A DNA stretch of 64,000 nucleotides from Fimbriimonadaceae bacterium. Lineage in GTDB: Bacteria; Armatimonadota; Fimbriimonadia; Fimbriimonadales; Fimbriimonadaceae. Location: the NCBI GenBank assembly GCA_026129685.1, contig JAHCHO010000001.1:372001-436000 (forward strand), in the 5' to 3' direction. The notes below the pieces were generated by a model. It made no database searches, was not told where the DNA came from, and saw only the letters and a list, made by a program, of their open reading frames with translations. Within the stretch, counting starts at the first letter, position 1, and each line of letters begins with the position of its first letter. A program made the position numbers and the translations under genes. Below are positions 26,707 to 34,566 of this stretch, one piece after another.

Positions 26707-27452
26707 TGAAGTTCCCCTACAAGCTCCTGCGTCGGCGACCCGACCACCACTACGTTCCCACGATCTACGGGCGGACGGCGGGCAAAATGCGCGACATCCG
26801 GGACGACGCGGTCTTCAAGCGCTTGGCCGACCGCGTGATGCTCACCGAACCTCGACGGACGCTGCTGTACTACGACCGGTTGCACACGCTGTACCAGGCC
26901 TTTTTGAACGCTCGGGACCTCGCGGAGGACGGGCCGCACATGGCGGAGATCGGCGTCTTCCGAGGCGGCGGTTCGGCGTTCCTCGCGTCTCTTTGCGCCG
27001 AGTTCGGCCGGGATCGGGCGAGCCTCGTGGCGATCGACACCTTCGAGGGCCACGCCGCCGCCGACCTGCCCGAGGGCGTCGAAGCCGCTCACGAAACGGG
27101 CACGTTCGACGAGACCGCCTACGAGGACGTGCGCGGTTATCTCGCCCCGTACCTTTTCGTCGAGGTCGTTCAGGGTCGGGTGCAGGACCGGACCGACTGC
27201 ATCGACCGGCACGACTACGGACTGGTTCACCTCGACGTGGACATCTACCTGCCGATGATCTTCGGCCTGCGGCACTTCGGGCCGCGCATGCTCCCAGGCG
27301 GGATCATCGTGTGCGACGACCACGGGTTCGTCACCTGCCCCGGCGTGCCCAAAGCGGTCGACGAGTTCCTTGCCGAATCGCAACGCCGATTCACTCGCCT
27401 GAACCTGATGACCGGGCAATGCGTGCTCATCGCCGGGACTACCGCACCTTGA
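26706..27452 (+). CDS. TylF-like SAM-dependent methyltransferase
   Basis: 248 residues. MAEIGVFRGGGSAFLASL is the SAM-binding loop, IDTFEGH the second motif, and HLDVDIYLPM with GGIIVCDDHG the metal/acid residues seen in TylF/macrocin-O-methyltransferase relatives. These often methylate sugars in glycans or antibiotics. Being third in a KdsC-like / SDR cluster, it probably methylates a surface-sugar precursor (inference). The 3' end overlaps the convergent membrane protein gene by 14 nt. Confidence 0.82.
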   Translation: MKFPYKLLRRRPDHHYVPTIYGRTAGKMRDIRDDAVFKRLADRVMLTEPRRTLLYYDRLHTLYQAFLNARDLAEDGPHMAEIGVFRGGGSAFLASLCAEFGRDRASLVAIDTFEGHAAADLPEGVEAAHETGTFDETAYEDVRGYLAPYLFVEVVQGRVQDRTDCIDRHDYGLVHLDVDIYLPMIFGLRHFGPRMLPGGIIVCDDHGFVTCPGVPKAVDEFLAESQRRFTRLNLMTGQCVLIAGTTAP

Positions 27453-29298
27453 TGAGCCGCCACTGGGTGCCCTCGACCACGACGGTCCCCAGATGCGTCA
27501 CATCGGCGATTTGCGGATAGGCCTCGGGGACCGGCACCACCACGAAGTCGGCTTGGGTTTCGGCGAGGATGGCGCGACGGGTTTCATCGGACGTCTGCGG
27601 CAGAAAGAAGCGCAGGGCCAGGTCGCGGCGTCGCAAGTAATCGGGCGTCTCGCTCCAATGCCCGGCGTAGGTGTACGAGCCGGTCAGACCCGAAACGACC
27701 GGGTTCAGGTCGGGCAGATACGGGGTCGAGAACGAATCCTTCGAGTTTTCGTCCGGGCTCGGCACCCCGGGAATGGCGAGCACGACCTTCCTTCCCGGCT
27801 GGGCGTCGAGATACTCCAGAATGCGAACGGCGTCGCTGCTGACGTAGGGAGAGTGCACGGTTGTGCTCGCCACCTCCCTTCGAATCAGGTCGAACTGCCG
27901 CACCAGCCACCGGAACGAGGTGGCCGAGACGATCACGATGGACAGGACGGTGACCAGATTGCGCGTGCCCCGGTCCTTGAGCCGGTGCATTAGGTGCGCC
28001 AGACCGAGCGCCGCGAGAATCGCCCACGGAATGCTCAACCCCATTAGTAGCTTCCGCTGGAACAGACCCGGAAAGTAGGGCGCCACCACCCCGACGATCG
28101 CCCAGGCCAGAATCAGGTTGCGGGCGGGCGACTCGTCCGCGTTCAGCGCAACGATCGCGACGGCAAAGGCGAACAACCCGAGCCACGAGGGCAGGGTCAT
28201 CCAGAAGCCTTCGGTGTGCCCTCGTGCCCCGATCAGCATCCCCACCGGCATGAGGGCCATCAGACCGACGCCCAACCGACGGCGTACCGGGGACGAAGCG
28301 GGCAGGGCGCTCCACGCGCCCCACAGCCCCAACGCCAACAGCGGCAGGTACCCCCAGAACACCTGAAGAAAATTGGACGTGTACGTTTCGGTCTCCGCTC
28401 GCTTGCGGAACACCGGATCGGCGCTGAGGACGTGCAGGAAATACAGCGCTGTCGGAATCGCGCCGCAACCGATCAGGACGGCCCGGCCCAGCCAAGGCAA
28501 CGTCAGGGTCCGGGAGACGAGCGCCGCCCCCAGAAATCCCATCATCACCAGCGCGACGAGCAAGGCGTCGTAGGCGTGGACGTTCATCAGAACGAGCATC
28601 GCCAGCCCGCCCTTCCACACCGCGTTCCAGTCGTCGCGCGCGTCGAGAAAGGCCGAAAACGCGATCAGAATGAGGCTGAGGCTGGCCATGAACAGCCCGT
28701 TCGTCAGCATCGACGGGAACACGAAGCCCTCGGGTTGCCACACGTCCGTCGGCTGCATGCCGCCCATCCAGCCGCGCAGGAACTCCGGCATCGGGTTCAC
28801 GAGGGCCCGCCCGAAGTTGTGCCAGACAAGGAACCCGAATCCCGCGCCGAAACAGACGAGGGCGAGCGCGATCTTAATGGCGAACACGTCGCGCGTCACC
28901 CGTCGAATCAGCCCGTAGGCCAGCCAGACGAAGACCGCGACGAACCCGACCTTCGCCAGGGTCGCCGCCCAGAAGAGCCCGACGACCTTCGCGAACCAGC
29001 CGACCACCAGGAAGTACAGATGGATCGTGATCCCCGGCTGCGGGTCGATCGCGAACCGGTTGTCCATCAGGATCCGGCCCTCCATCGCCTGCCGCATCCA
29101 TGCGGCGTACACCATGTGGTCGTCGAAGGCGAAGGGATGGCCCAAGAAGCGGAAACCCTGCTGCGTTGTGAGGATCCCGAACAGGGGAGGCAACAGCGAC
29201 AGCAGGGCGCACACGCCCATCATGTTCCGCACGTACGGAAACTCGACCCGGTCCCGGGTGCGTTCCGGGGCCCGATGGATGGGCGCTTCTTCGGTCAA
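27439..29298 (-). CDS. Large polytopic membrane protein, GT-C glycosyltransferase-like
   Basis: 619 residues with about a dozen membrane segments between residues 25 and 460, then a soluble C-terminus. FAFDDHMVYAAWMRQAMEG in the first large loop resembles the acidic motif of GT-C glycosyltransferases and related lipid-linked sugar enzymes. The soluble part (ILEYLDAQPGRKVVLAIPG, VVVPVPEAYPQI) also fits such proteins. No close family recognised. It is convergent with the sugar-modifying genes, so a role in envelope glycans is plausible but unproven. Confidence 0.65.
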   Translation of the reverse strand: MTEEAPIHRAPERTRDRVEFPYVRNMMGVCALLSLLPPLFGILTTQQGFRFLGHPFAFDDHMVYAAWMRQAMEGRILMDNRFAIDPQPGITIHLYFLVVGWFAKVVGLFWAATLAKVGFVAVFVWLAYGLIRRVTRDVFAIKIALALVCFGAGFGFLVWHNFGRALVNPMPEFLRGWMGGMQPTDVWQPEGFVFPSMLTNGLFMASLSLILIAFSAFLDARDDWNAVWKGGLAMLVLMNVHAYDALLVALVMMGFLGAALVSRTLTLPWLGRAVLIGCGAIPTALYFLHVLSADPVFRKRAETETYTSNFLQVFWGYLPLLALGLWGAWSALPASSPVRRRLGVGLMALMPVGMLIGARGHTEGFWMTLPSWLGLFAFAVAIVALNADESPARNLILAWAIVGVVAPYFPGLFQRKLLMGLSIPWAILAALGLAHLMHRLKDRGTRNLVTVLSIVIVSATSFRWLVRQFDLIRREVASTTVHSPYVSSDAVRILEYLDAQPGRKVVLAIPGVPSPDENSKDSFSTPYLPDLNPVVSGLTGSYTYAGHWSETPDYLRRRDLALRFFLPQTSDETRRAILAETQADFVVVPVPEAYPQIADVTHLGTVVVEGTQWRLIKVR

Positions 29299-29301
29299 GG
29301 T

Positions 29302-29751
29302 CTACTCCGGAACGGGCCGACCCATCTGTTTGTAGATCGCGACGATCATGTCGTGCGCTTCCTTCGCCCCTTCGTTCTTGGGATCCAGTTTCAGCACCTC
29401 GCGGTAGACCTTGAGCGCAGGCGCGTACTTCTCACGGGGCGGCAGGTTGGCCTTGAACGTCCGGTAGTCCGCGTAGGCGACGCCCGCCTCGACGAGCGCC
29501 TTCTTGGTGGCCTCGTCCTTGCTCTTCTCGTAGGCCGCCTGGGCGTCTTCGTACTTCTTTGTGAGCTCGGCAATTTTCGTCGCCGTCGCTTCGGGCGTCT
29601 CGGTGGATCCTTCCGCCATCGGCGGCGCCTTGGGGTCGGCGGTGGTGGTCACAGGCTTCTCGCCTTCCTTGGCGGCGGGCGTCTCGGGCGGAGCGCAACC
29701 GAACGAGGCGGCGAGGACGGCAAGGGCGAACAGGAGCGGCAATCGCTTCAT
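29302..29751 (-). CDS. Small TPR-like lipoprotein
   Basis: 149 residues. MKRLPLLFALAVLAASFGC is a lipoprotein signal (lipobox SFGC). A Pro/Thr-rich linker precedes a charged helical part (EATATKIAELTKKYEDAQAA, then YREVLKLDPKNEGAKEAHD) resembling one TPR unit. The start at 29751 fits the signal peptide and the TATAAC box 7 nt upstream. It is followed after 3 nt by the membrane protein gene. Function unknown. Confidence 0.72.
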   Translation of the reverse strand: MKRLPLLFALAVLAASFGCAPPETPAAKEGEKPVTTTADPKAPPMAEGSTETPEATATKIAELTKKYEDAQAAYEKSKDEATKKALVEAGVAYADYRTFKANLPPREKYAPALKVYREVLKLDPKNEGAKEAHDMIVAIYKQMGRPVPE

Positions 29752-29758
29752 TGCGACG

Positions 29759-29764
29759 GTTATA
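29759..29764 (-). promoter_or_regulatory. -10 box directly before the TPR-like lipoprotein
   Basis: TATAAC on the minus strand ends 7 nt before the ATG at 29751. A leaderless transcript is inferred. Confidence 0.55.
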
Positions 29765-29793
29765 CCGCCCGGGGCCGGTCGCCGACCCACCGG

Positions 29794-30492
29794 TCAGTCC
29801 ATGCGCAGCTCGCCGCCGAACGCCCTCAGGTAGATCATCGCCGTCGCCATCCAGATCACCGGGTAGGTGAAGAGCAAGCCGACCAGGCAACAGAAGGCGC
29901 CCACGACCTGCAGGAAACCAAGCGCGAGGATGAACAACGACATCGCCAGCCACTCCGACTTGAGCGCGTTCACGCTTTCCATGATCGCCTTGAAGGGGTC
30001 CGTCTGGCCCGCGACGATCCTCGGAACCGCGAGGCTGAACAAAGCGGTCAGAACCAGGCCGGGAAAGCAACAGGCGAGGGTGCCCATCGTCGTCGCGACC
30101 GTCGTGATCACCGCCACGATCAGGAGCGGCACGATCCGGTGCGTCACCGCCAGCATGTCCGTCAGTCGAATCGCCCGGCCGGACAACTTCATCAGCGCTA
30201 ACCGGGTCAGACCGGCCGACACCAGGGTGCCGATGACCATGCTCAGGACCTTGAGCCAGAGACCGACTCCGACCAGAGCCAAGATGCCGGTGATGCCGAT
30301 CGGGCCGGGGATTCCCGTCCAAGGCGTATCCCCTTTGCCGTCGAAGCGCAGGTCGAAGCCGTTTGGGACCCCCGCCAGGAACAGGCCGATGAACGCCGCC
30401 GGCACCCAGACGTTCAGGTCTTCCTTGACCTTGGTCCAAGCGTCGCCGATGGTTTCAAATTGAACGAGAGGAGCCGAAAGAGGATCGCGCAT
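29794..30492 (-). CDS. Polytopic membrane protein of unknown function
   Basis: 232 residues with about five membrane segments (VWVPAAFIGLFLAGV; ILALVGVGLWLKVLSMVIGT; LLIVAVITTVATTMGTLACC; WLAMSLFILALGFLQVVGAF; LVGLLFTYPVIWMATAMIYL). The layout resembles DUF975 or glycerophosphodiesterase-type membrane domains. The ATG at 30492 starts a plausible cytoplasmic N-terminus; a longer frame to 30561 is Arg/His-rich. Confidence 0.68.
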   Translation of the reverse strand: MRDPLSAPLVQFETIGDAWTKVKEDLNVWVPAAFIGLFLAGVPNGFDLRFDGKGDTPWTGIPGPIGITGILALVGVGLWLKVLSMVIGTLVSAGLTRLALMKLSGRAIRLTDMLAVTHRIVPLLIVAVITTVATTMGTLACCFPGLVLTALFSLAVPRIVAGQTDPFKAIMESVNALKSEWLAMSLFILALGFLQVVGAFCCLVGLLFTYPVIWMATAMIYLRAFGGELRMD

Positions 30493-30635
30493 ATCGTGGC
30501 CGTGCCTTCTGCACCGAACAGGATAGGGCCATTTCTGTCCAAGGACCGCCCTTAGGCCCATAGCCGGGCTCTTGTTTCCCTCTCCGTCTACAGGGGTGCG
30601 AGCCGGTGCGACGTTATGCCGGTTCGAGAAAGGCG

Positions 30636-31185
30636 ATGGACGTCCAGTTGCACGAGCTTCCGCTCCGCGAGGCGTTGCACCTGGAAGGGCGCCCCTTGTG
30701 TCGGCTTGCCGAAGAGCACCGGCGGCTACGGATCGCCGCCTTGTTCACCGAGGGCGTCAACGACGTCGGTTGGAGAGCGCGCATGCGAGAGGGCGGACTC
30801 TGTCGTTGCCATGCCCGCCTGATGCTCGAACAGGGCGACCCCCTGGCCCTCTCCATCGTGGCCGCCGACCTCGTCGCGACGCGGCGCGAACCCTTCGATC
30901 GGCGCGTCTTGGCATGTTGGCTTTGCGAACAGGACTCGGCCGACGAGTCGTCGCTCGTAGGCACGCTGGCCTCGGCGCTTCGCCCTCTCCCACGCCGCCG
31001 CGCTCGCCAAGAAGCTCGCGCCCGCGACCCGGACCTGGTTCGAGCAGATCGAACAGGACCGCCTGGCCGCGCTACAGGAGCAGTTGGCCGCTTCGATCCG
31101 ACACTTCGACCATCGCGACCAAACGCCCTGGGGCGAAGAGCGCGGCAGTTGGGAACGGGCTCTGCTCAAGGTGAGCGACCGTTGA
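30636..31185 (+). pseudogene. DUF6062-like protein, frameshifted
   Basis: The frame from the ATG at 30636 encodes MDVQLHELPLREALHLEGRP, then CRLAEEHRR, LFTEGVNDVGW, GLCRCHARLMLEQGDPLALS and ACWLCEQ, matching what I recall of the Cys-rich DUF6062 family (C-x-x-C, VND, F/LC-x-x-H). From about 30961-30990 the sensible sequence moves to the +1 frame: RRFALSHAAALAKKLAPATR, FEQIEQDRLAALQEQL and ERALLKVSDR, ending at TGA 31183-31185. The original frame becomes Arg/Pro-rich shadow. One indel therefore breaks the gene; it may be real decay or a sequencing error. Zn binding is likely for the family. Function unknown. Confidence 0.6.
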
Positions 31186-31195
31186 GGCCCGCCGC

Positions 31196-31573
31196 GTGCT
31201 GACGTGGTTCTGTCCCTACTGCTGGGCGGAAATCGGCGAGCGGGACGAGCGTTGCGGCCATTGCGGCGAATCGCTCGCGGAGTACGGGAACCTGCCCTAT
31301 GCCGACAAACAGATGCTCGCCTTGCGTTGCCCGACCACGCCGACGCGAGCGAGCGCGATCACCAATCTCGGCAGGATGCGCCATTACGCGGCGACCGAAA
31401 CCTTGTCCCGAATCCTCGACGAGGAAGAAGACGTGTCGCTCCTTGCGGCCGCCCTCGAGGCGCTACGCGACATTGGAAACGACGATGCCCGGGATCGCCT
31501 GCTCAGGGCCGCCGACCGACACGGCAGTCCGGTCGTTCGCCGCATAGCCCGGTCCTTGCTCGAGGCTACTTGA
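31196..31573 (+). CDS. Zinc-ribbon and HEAT-repeat protein
   Basis: 125 residues from GTG 31196. The N-terminus FCPYCWAEIGERDERCGHCG is a four-Cys zinc ribbon. The rest holds two or three HEAT-like helical pairs (RASAITNLGRMRHYAATETL; DVSLLAAALEALRDIGNDDA; SPVVRRIARSLLEA), a combination suited to protein interaction. It lies 10 nt after the frameshifted DUF6062-like gene and overlaps the convergent universal stress gene by 8 nt. Role unknown. Confidence 0.75.
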   Translation: MLTWFCPYCWAEIGERDERCGHCGESLAEYGNLPYADKQMLALRCPTTPTRASAITNLGRMRHYAATETLSRILDEEEDVSLLAAALEALRDIGNDDARDRLLRAADRHGSPVVRRIARSLLEAT

Positions 31574-31988
31574 CGACGAGGGTGCTACAGGGTGCGTGCA
31601 TCACGAGGGCGCTCGTCGTGCTGCCGAAGAGCCGCTCCGAAATCGCGGAATGGCCGTGGTAACCGAGCACCAGCAGGTCGAACCCGCCCTCCACGGCGAA
31701 GCGAACGATCGCGTCCACCTCGTGCCCAACCGACAAATGGGTCGCGATTTCGATCCCCTGCTCGCGGGCATATTCCTCGGCCTCCCTGAGCACAGACCCG
31801 AAGTAGCGGTCGCTGCGCTGCTTGACGTCGTCGAGTTCGATCAGGGTCTCGGCATACTTGGGCAGGTCCTCCTGAACGCAGAGGACGTGCAACGAACCAC
31901 CCGTTGCTTTCGCGAGTTCGACCGAGACGCGATGCGCGCGGCGCGCCCCGTCCGAACCGTCGTGAGCCAACAGAATCTTCTTGAACAC
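31566..31988 (-). CDS. Universal stress protein (UspA family)
   Basis: 140 residues. KKILLAHDGSDGARRAHRVS is the N-terminal nucleotide-binding strand and loop, and GYHGHSAISERLFGSTTSAL fits the ATP-binding pattern G-x2-G-x9-G-S/T. It is last in the fluoride-riboswitch operon, 3 nt after the remains of the antiporter gene. UspA genes are known companions of fluoride riboswitches. Confidence 0.92.
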   Translation of the reverse strand: MFKKILLAHDGSDGARRAHRVSVELAKATGGSLHVLCVQEDLPKYAETLIELDDVKQRSDRYFGSVLREAEEYAREQGIEIATHLSVGHEVDAIVRFAVEGGFDLLVLGYHGHSAISERLFGSTTSALVMHAPCSTLVVK

Positions 31989-31991
31989 GGG

Positions 31992-33140
31992 CTAAGCCTC
32001 CTGAGTGCCCGCCCCAACGTCCGACGGGCGGGGACGGAAAAAGCCTTGGGCGATCATCGTGGGCACCACCGCGCTCCCGATGACCACCGATACCAGGACG
32101 GTGTACTGCTGTTGCGTGATGTACTTGTGGGTGAGCCCGAACAGCGCCGAGATCGTGCCAAAGGTCAGACCGGTCGCCATCAGGAGAGTGGTGTATGAAC
32201 TGACCCGGTGGTCCATCTTGAAAGCGCGACACACCGGATAGGTCCCGAGGCACTTGGCCGCCAGCTTCACCGCGAGCAACGCCAGCGTGAGGGAGAGCCC
32301 GGACCAAGTGGCAAGGATGGGCAACGACACATAGCTGCCCGCCTTCAAAAAGTAGAAAGGCGTCAACAACCGTGAACACCGTCGACCTCATGTTGCCGAC
32401 GATGTCGCGATGCTGTTCCAGCACCTAGGCCACCACGAGTCCCAAGAGGTAGGCGGTCAGGACGGCTTCGGAGTTGGCCTGGGCCGCAAGGCCCCCTAAA
32501 AAGAAAAGGAGCAGGAAGATCAGCTTGATCTCTGGCTGGCTCACATGGTCGCCGAACCGTCCGAAAAACCAGCGGGTGAAGCGGGGAGTCACGATCAGAA
32601 CGCCGGAGGTCACGATGGCGAACAGGGCCAGCCAAACGTTCGCGTTGGCAAAAAGCACGCCCAGGGCCAAGACGGTGCCCAGGTCTGTGACGAAACAAGC
32701 GGCCAGGATGACCTTGCCCAGTTCGGTTCGGTTGAGCCCGGACTCGATCATCACCGCGTAGACCACCGCCACCGACGTGGTCGACAGCGCGATCCCACAG
32801 ATCTTCGCCCCCTCCGAGGACCAACCGGCGACGTGCTGGGCGAACGCCCACGCCCCCAGAAACGGCAGCAGAAACGACACGAAACCGATCGCCAGAACCG
32901 GACGCCAATGTCGGCGCATCGTCCCCGCCTCGATCTCCGCTCCCGCCAAAACGTGAGCATGACGCTTCCAAGTCCGGCGAGGAAGGTCACCCACTCCGTC
33001 ACATCGAGGTGAAAGACGTTGCCGCCGATCACGCCAAACAGAATCTCCGTCAAGGCGACCGACACCGCAAAGCGAATCGAAACGATCGACGCGCCAAGGG
33101 CCAGCGCCATCCAAAGCGCGGCGGTCAACCACTGGTTCAC
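31992..33140 (-). pseudogene. Na+/H+ antiporter (CPA2/KefB-like), broken
   Basis: Three reading frames together make a ~380-residue cation/proton antiporter membrane domain. Segment A from GTG 33140: LGASIVSIRFAVSVALTEIL, FGVIGGNVFHLDVTEWVTFL. Segment B: LAGAEIEAGTMRRHWRPVL, SSEGAKICGIALSTTSVAVV, ILAACFVTDLGTVLALGVL. Segment C: LTPFYFLKAGSYVSLPIL, MDHRVSSYTTLLMATGLTFG. Lesions: a missing base in the AAAA run at 32948-32951 (T4 on the coding strand), an in-frame TAG at 32425-32427 after LLGLVVA, and an extra base near 32364-32371. The GTG start overlaps the cytidylate-kinase-like stop. One lesion is homopolymeric and could be a sequencing error; the other two are not. Confidence 0.82.
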
Positions 33141-33700
33141 GGAACGCCCCGCGCGAGGGCGACGAGGAGGTCGGTCGTACCCTCGATTCCGAGGCGAGAC
33201 GCCGCGATCGTCGCATCGTACTGTAACGGGTCCGTCCAGTCCAGATCGAAGAACCGGCGATGGTACGCGATGCGATGGGCGTCGCTCTCCCGAATGATCG
33301 CCTTGGCGCGATCCTCGCTCACCCACCGGACCTCCATCACGCGCCGAATCCTGAACGGCATATCGGCGATGAGGCGGACGTGCAACGCACCCTGCTCGCG
33401 CAGCAGAAACCCGGCGCCCCGGCCGACGAGCACGACGTTCCCTTCTTCGGCGACGCGCAAGACGACCCGACGCAACGCCCCGAAGAACCGCTCTGCGTTC
33501 TCGGAAGCGAACCACCGGTCCGTCCACCGGGGGGCTCGCTCGTCGTGCGCGGCCACTTCCGGCAACGGCGCCCCCAAGTCCGCCGCCTCACGATCGAGAA
33601 ACTCGCGGTCGAGCAACCTCCAGCCGAGCCTTTGGGCCACGACCGGCGCGATGGTCGTCTCGCCGGCGCCGATCTGTCTGCTGATGGCGAGGGTGCCCAT
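33137..33700 (-). CDS. Cytidylate kinase-like protein
   Basis: 187 residues. ISRQIGAGETTIAPVVAQRL is a P-loop-like start in which the canonical GxGKG/T-type Lys is replaced by Glu (GAGETT), as often in the Cytidylate_kin2 family. NVVLVGRGAGFLL and LIADMPFRIRRVM follow the family pattern. Its substrate is unknown. It is third in the fluoride operon, 6 nt after DUF190, and overlaps the antiporter pseudogene (GTGA). Confidence 0.82.
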   Translation of the reverse strand: MGTLAISRQIGAGETTIAPVVAQRLGWRLLDREFLDREAADLGAPLPEVAAHDERAPRWTDRWFASENAERFFGALRRVVLRVAEEGNVVLVGRGAGFLLREQGALHVRLIADMPFRIRRVMEVRWVSEDRAKAIIRESDAHRIAYHRRFFDLDWTDPLQYDATIAASRLGIEGTTDLLVALARGVP

Positions 33701-33706
33701 CGCGCG

Positions 33707-34057
33707 TCACCTCCGGGGGTCGTCGTGTGCGTGGACATACCGTTCCACGTTGACCTCCCACGTCACGACGAGGCCCTCGCTGACCATCGAATCCAACTGG
33801 GACAGCAGGAGGTCCACCCGTTCGTCCACGTCGAACACCTGGATCACCACCGGCAAGTCCTCTGACAGACGCAGAATTGCGGTCGTGTGGATGCGGCTGT
33901 TCGCGCCGAAGCCCATGATCCCGCGCGTCACGGTCGCTCCCGCGAGCCCGAGTTCCCGGGCCTTCTCCACGATCGCCGCGTAGAGCGGACGGCCCCGCCA
34001 TTGATCGGTCTCGCCGATGTAGATCGCGAGCGCCTTTGCCCGACCTTCGATCTTCAC
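33707..34057 (-). CDS. DUF190 (PII-like) protein
   Basis: 116 residues. LAIYIGETDQWRGRPLYAAI, VEKARELGLAGATVTRGIMG and FGANSRIHTTAILRLSEDLP are hallmarks of DUF190, a small ferredoxin-like/PII-like fold. VIQVFDVDERVDLLLSQLD continues the pattern. The GTG start at 34057 overlaps the crcB stop (GTGA). DUF190 (COG1993) is a known companion of crcB and fluoride riboswitches; it may sense a ligand or regulate the channel. Confidence 0.92.
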   Translation of the reverse strand: MKIEGRAKALAIYIGETDQWRGRPLYAAIVEKARELGLAGATVTRGIMGFGANSRIHTTAILRLSEDLPVVIQVFDVDERVDLLLSQLDSMVSEGLVVTWEVNVERYVHAHDDPRR

Positions 34058-34449
34058 GTCACACCTCCGAGAAGCAGCCTGGAGGTCACCAAACCGAGCC
34101 ACGCGCCCACCACCGTCAGCACCGCCGTACCCTCGACGTACAGCAACAGCGGCAGGTAACGACCGTCGCCCAACATGGCCACCGCCTCGTACGCGAAGGT
34201 CGAGTAGGTGGTGTAGCCGCCGAAGACGCCGATCGCGAGGAACAGCCGCCAGTTGGGCGACCAATCGAGGCCGGCGAAAAGACCCATGAACAAACCGATC
34301 GCGAGCGAACCCGTGACGTTGATGAACATCGTCTGCCACGGGAAGGCTCCGCCGGTCCGATCCTGAATCCAACCGCCGAGCCAATAGCGGACGTTGGCTC
34401 CGAGGAACCCGCCCGAACCCACCAGTGCGATCTTCGTGATCGTTTCCAT
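34054..34449 (-). CDS. crcB: Fluoride channel CrcB/FluC
   Basis: 131 residues with four membrane segments, exporting fluoride as a dual-topology dimer. Family motifs: GGFLGANVRYWL, the Na+-site and pore region FINVTGSLAIGLFMG, and GVFGGYTTYSTFAYEA, which carries the Phe-box and Thr/Ser track. The start MET at 34449 is just after the riboswitch; the open frame running to 34521 is riboswitch sequence, not protein. First gene of the operon. Confidence 0.97.
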   Translation of the reverse strand: METITKIALVGSGGFLGANVRYWLGGWIQDRTGGAFPWQTMFINVTGSLAIGLFMGLFAGLDWSPNWRLFLAIGVFGGYTTYSTFAYEAVAMLGDGRYLPLLLYVEGTAVLTVVGAWLGLVTSRLLLGGVT

Positions 34450-34459
34450 TGCGCGCACG

Positions 34460-34514
34460 GTAGGAGTCATCGTCCCCGCGACGCGGGGCGGTTGAACGGG
34501 CGAACTCCAGGCCC
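34460..34514 (-). promoter_or_regulatory. Fluoride riboswitch (crcB motif)
   Basis: On the minus strand the leader reads CGGGC-CTGGAGTT-CGCCCG, then TTCAACCGCC, a CCCGCG-TC-CGCGGGG-type stem, and GATGACTCCTAC. This matches the fluoride aptamer: P1 GGGC/GCCC enclosing TGGAGTTC, AACCGCC, and the conserved terminal GATGACTCCTAC whose CTCC pairs with GGAG. The only visible departure is C in place of the usual A before TGG. It ends about 10 nt before the crcB ATG, so control of translation initiation is likely. Confidence 0.92.
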
Positions 34515-34519
34515 GACCC

Positions 34520-34525
34520 ATTGTA
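34520..34525 (-). promoter_or_regulatory. -10 box of the fluoride operon
   Basis: TACAAT on the minus strand. Transcription would start about 7 nt downstream, at the 5' edge of the riboswitch P1 stem. No clear -35. Confidence 0.6.
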
Positions 34526-34566
34526 ACACGGCCCCTTTCGTCTCGCGGCGAACCAAGGACCCTTCT

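Noticed and set aside
31992-33140. Programmed frameshifting to make a full antiporter
   Set aside because: No slippery heptamer or stimulating structure is seen, and an in-frame TAG would also need bypassing.
34450-34521. N-terminal extension of CrcB to an ATG at 34521
   Set aside because: That stretch is the fluoride riboswitch; family alignment starts at METITK (34449).
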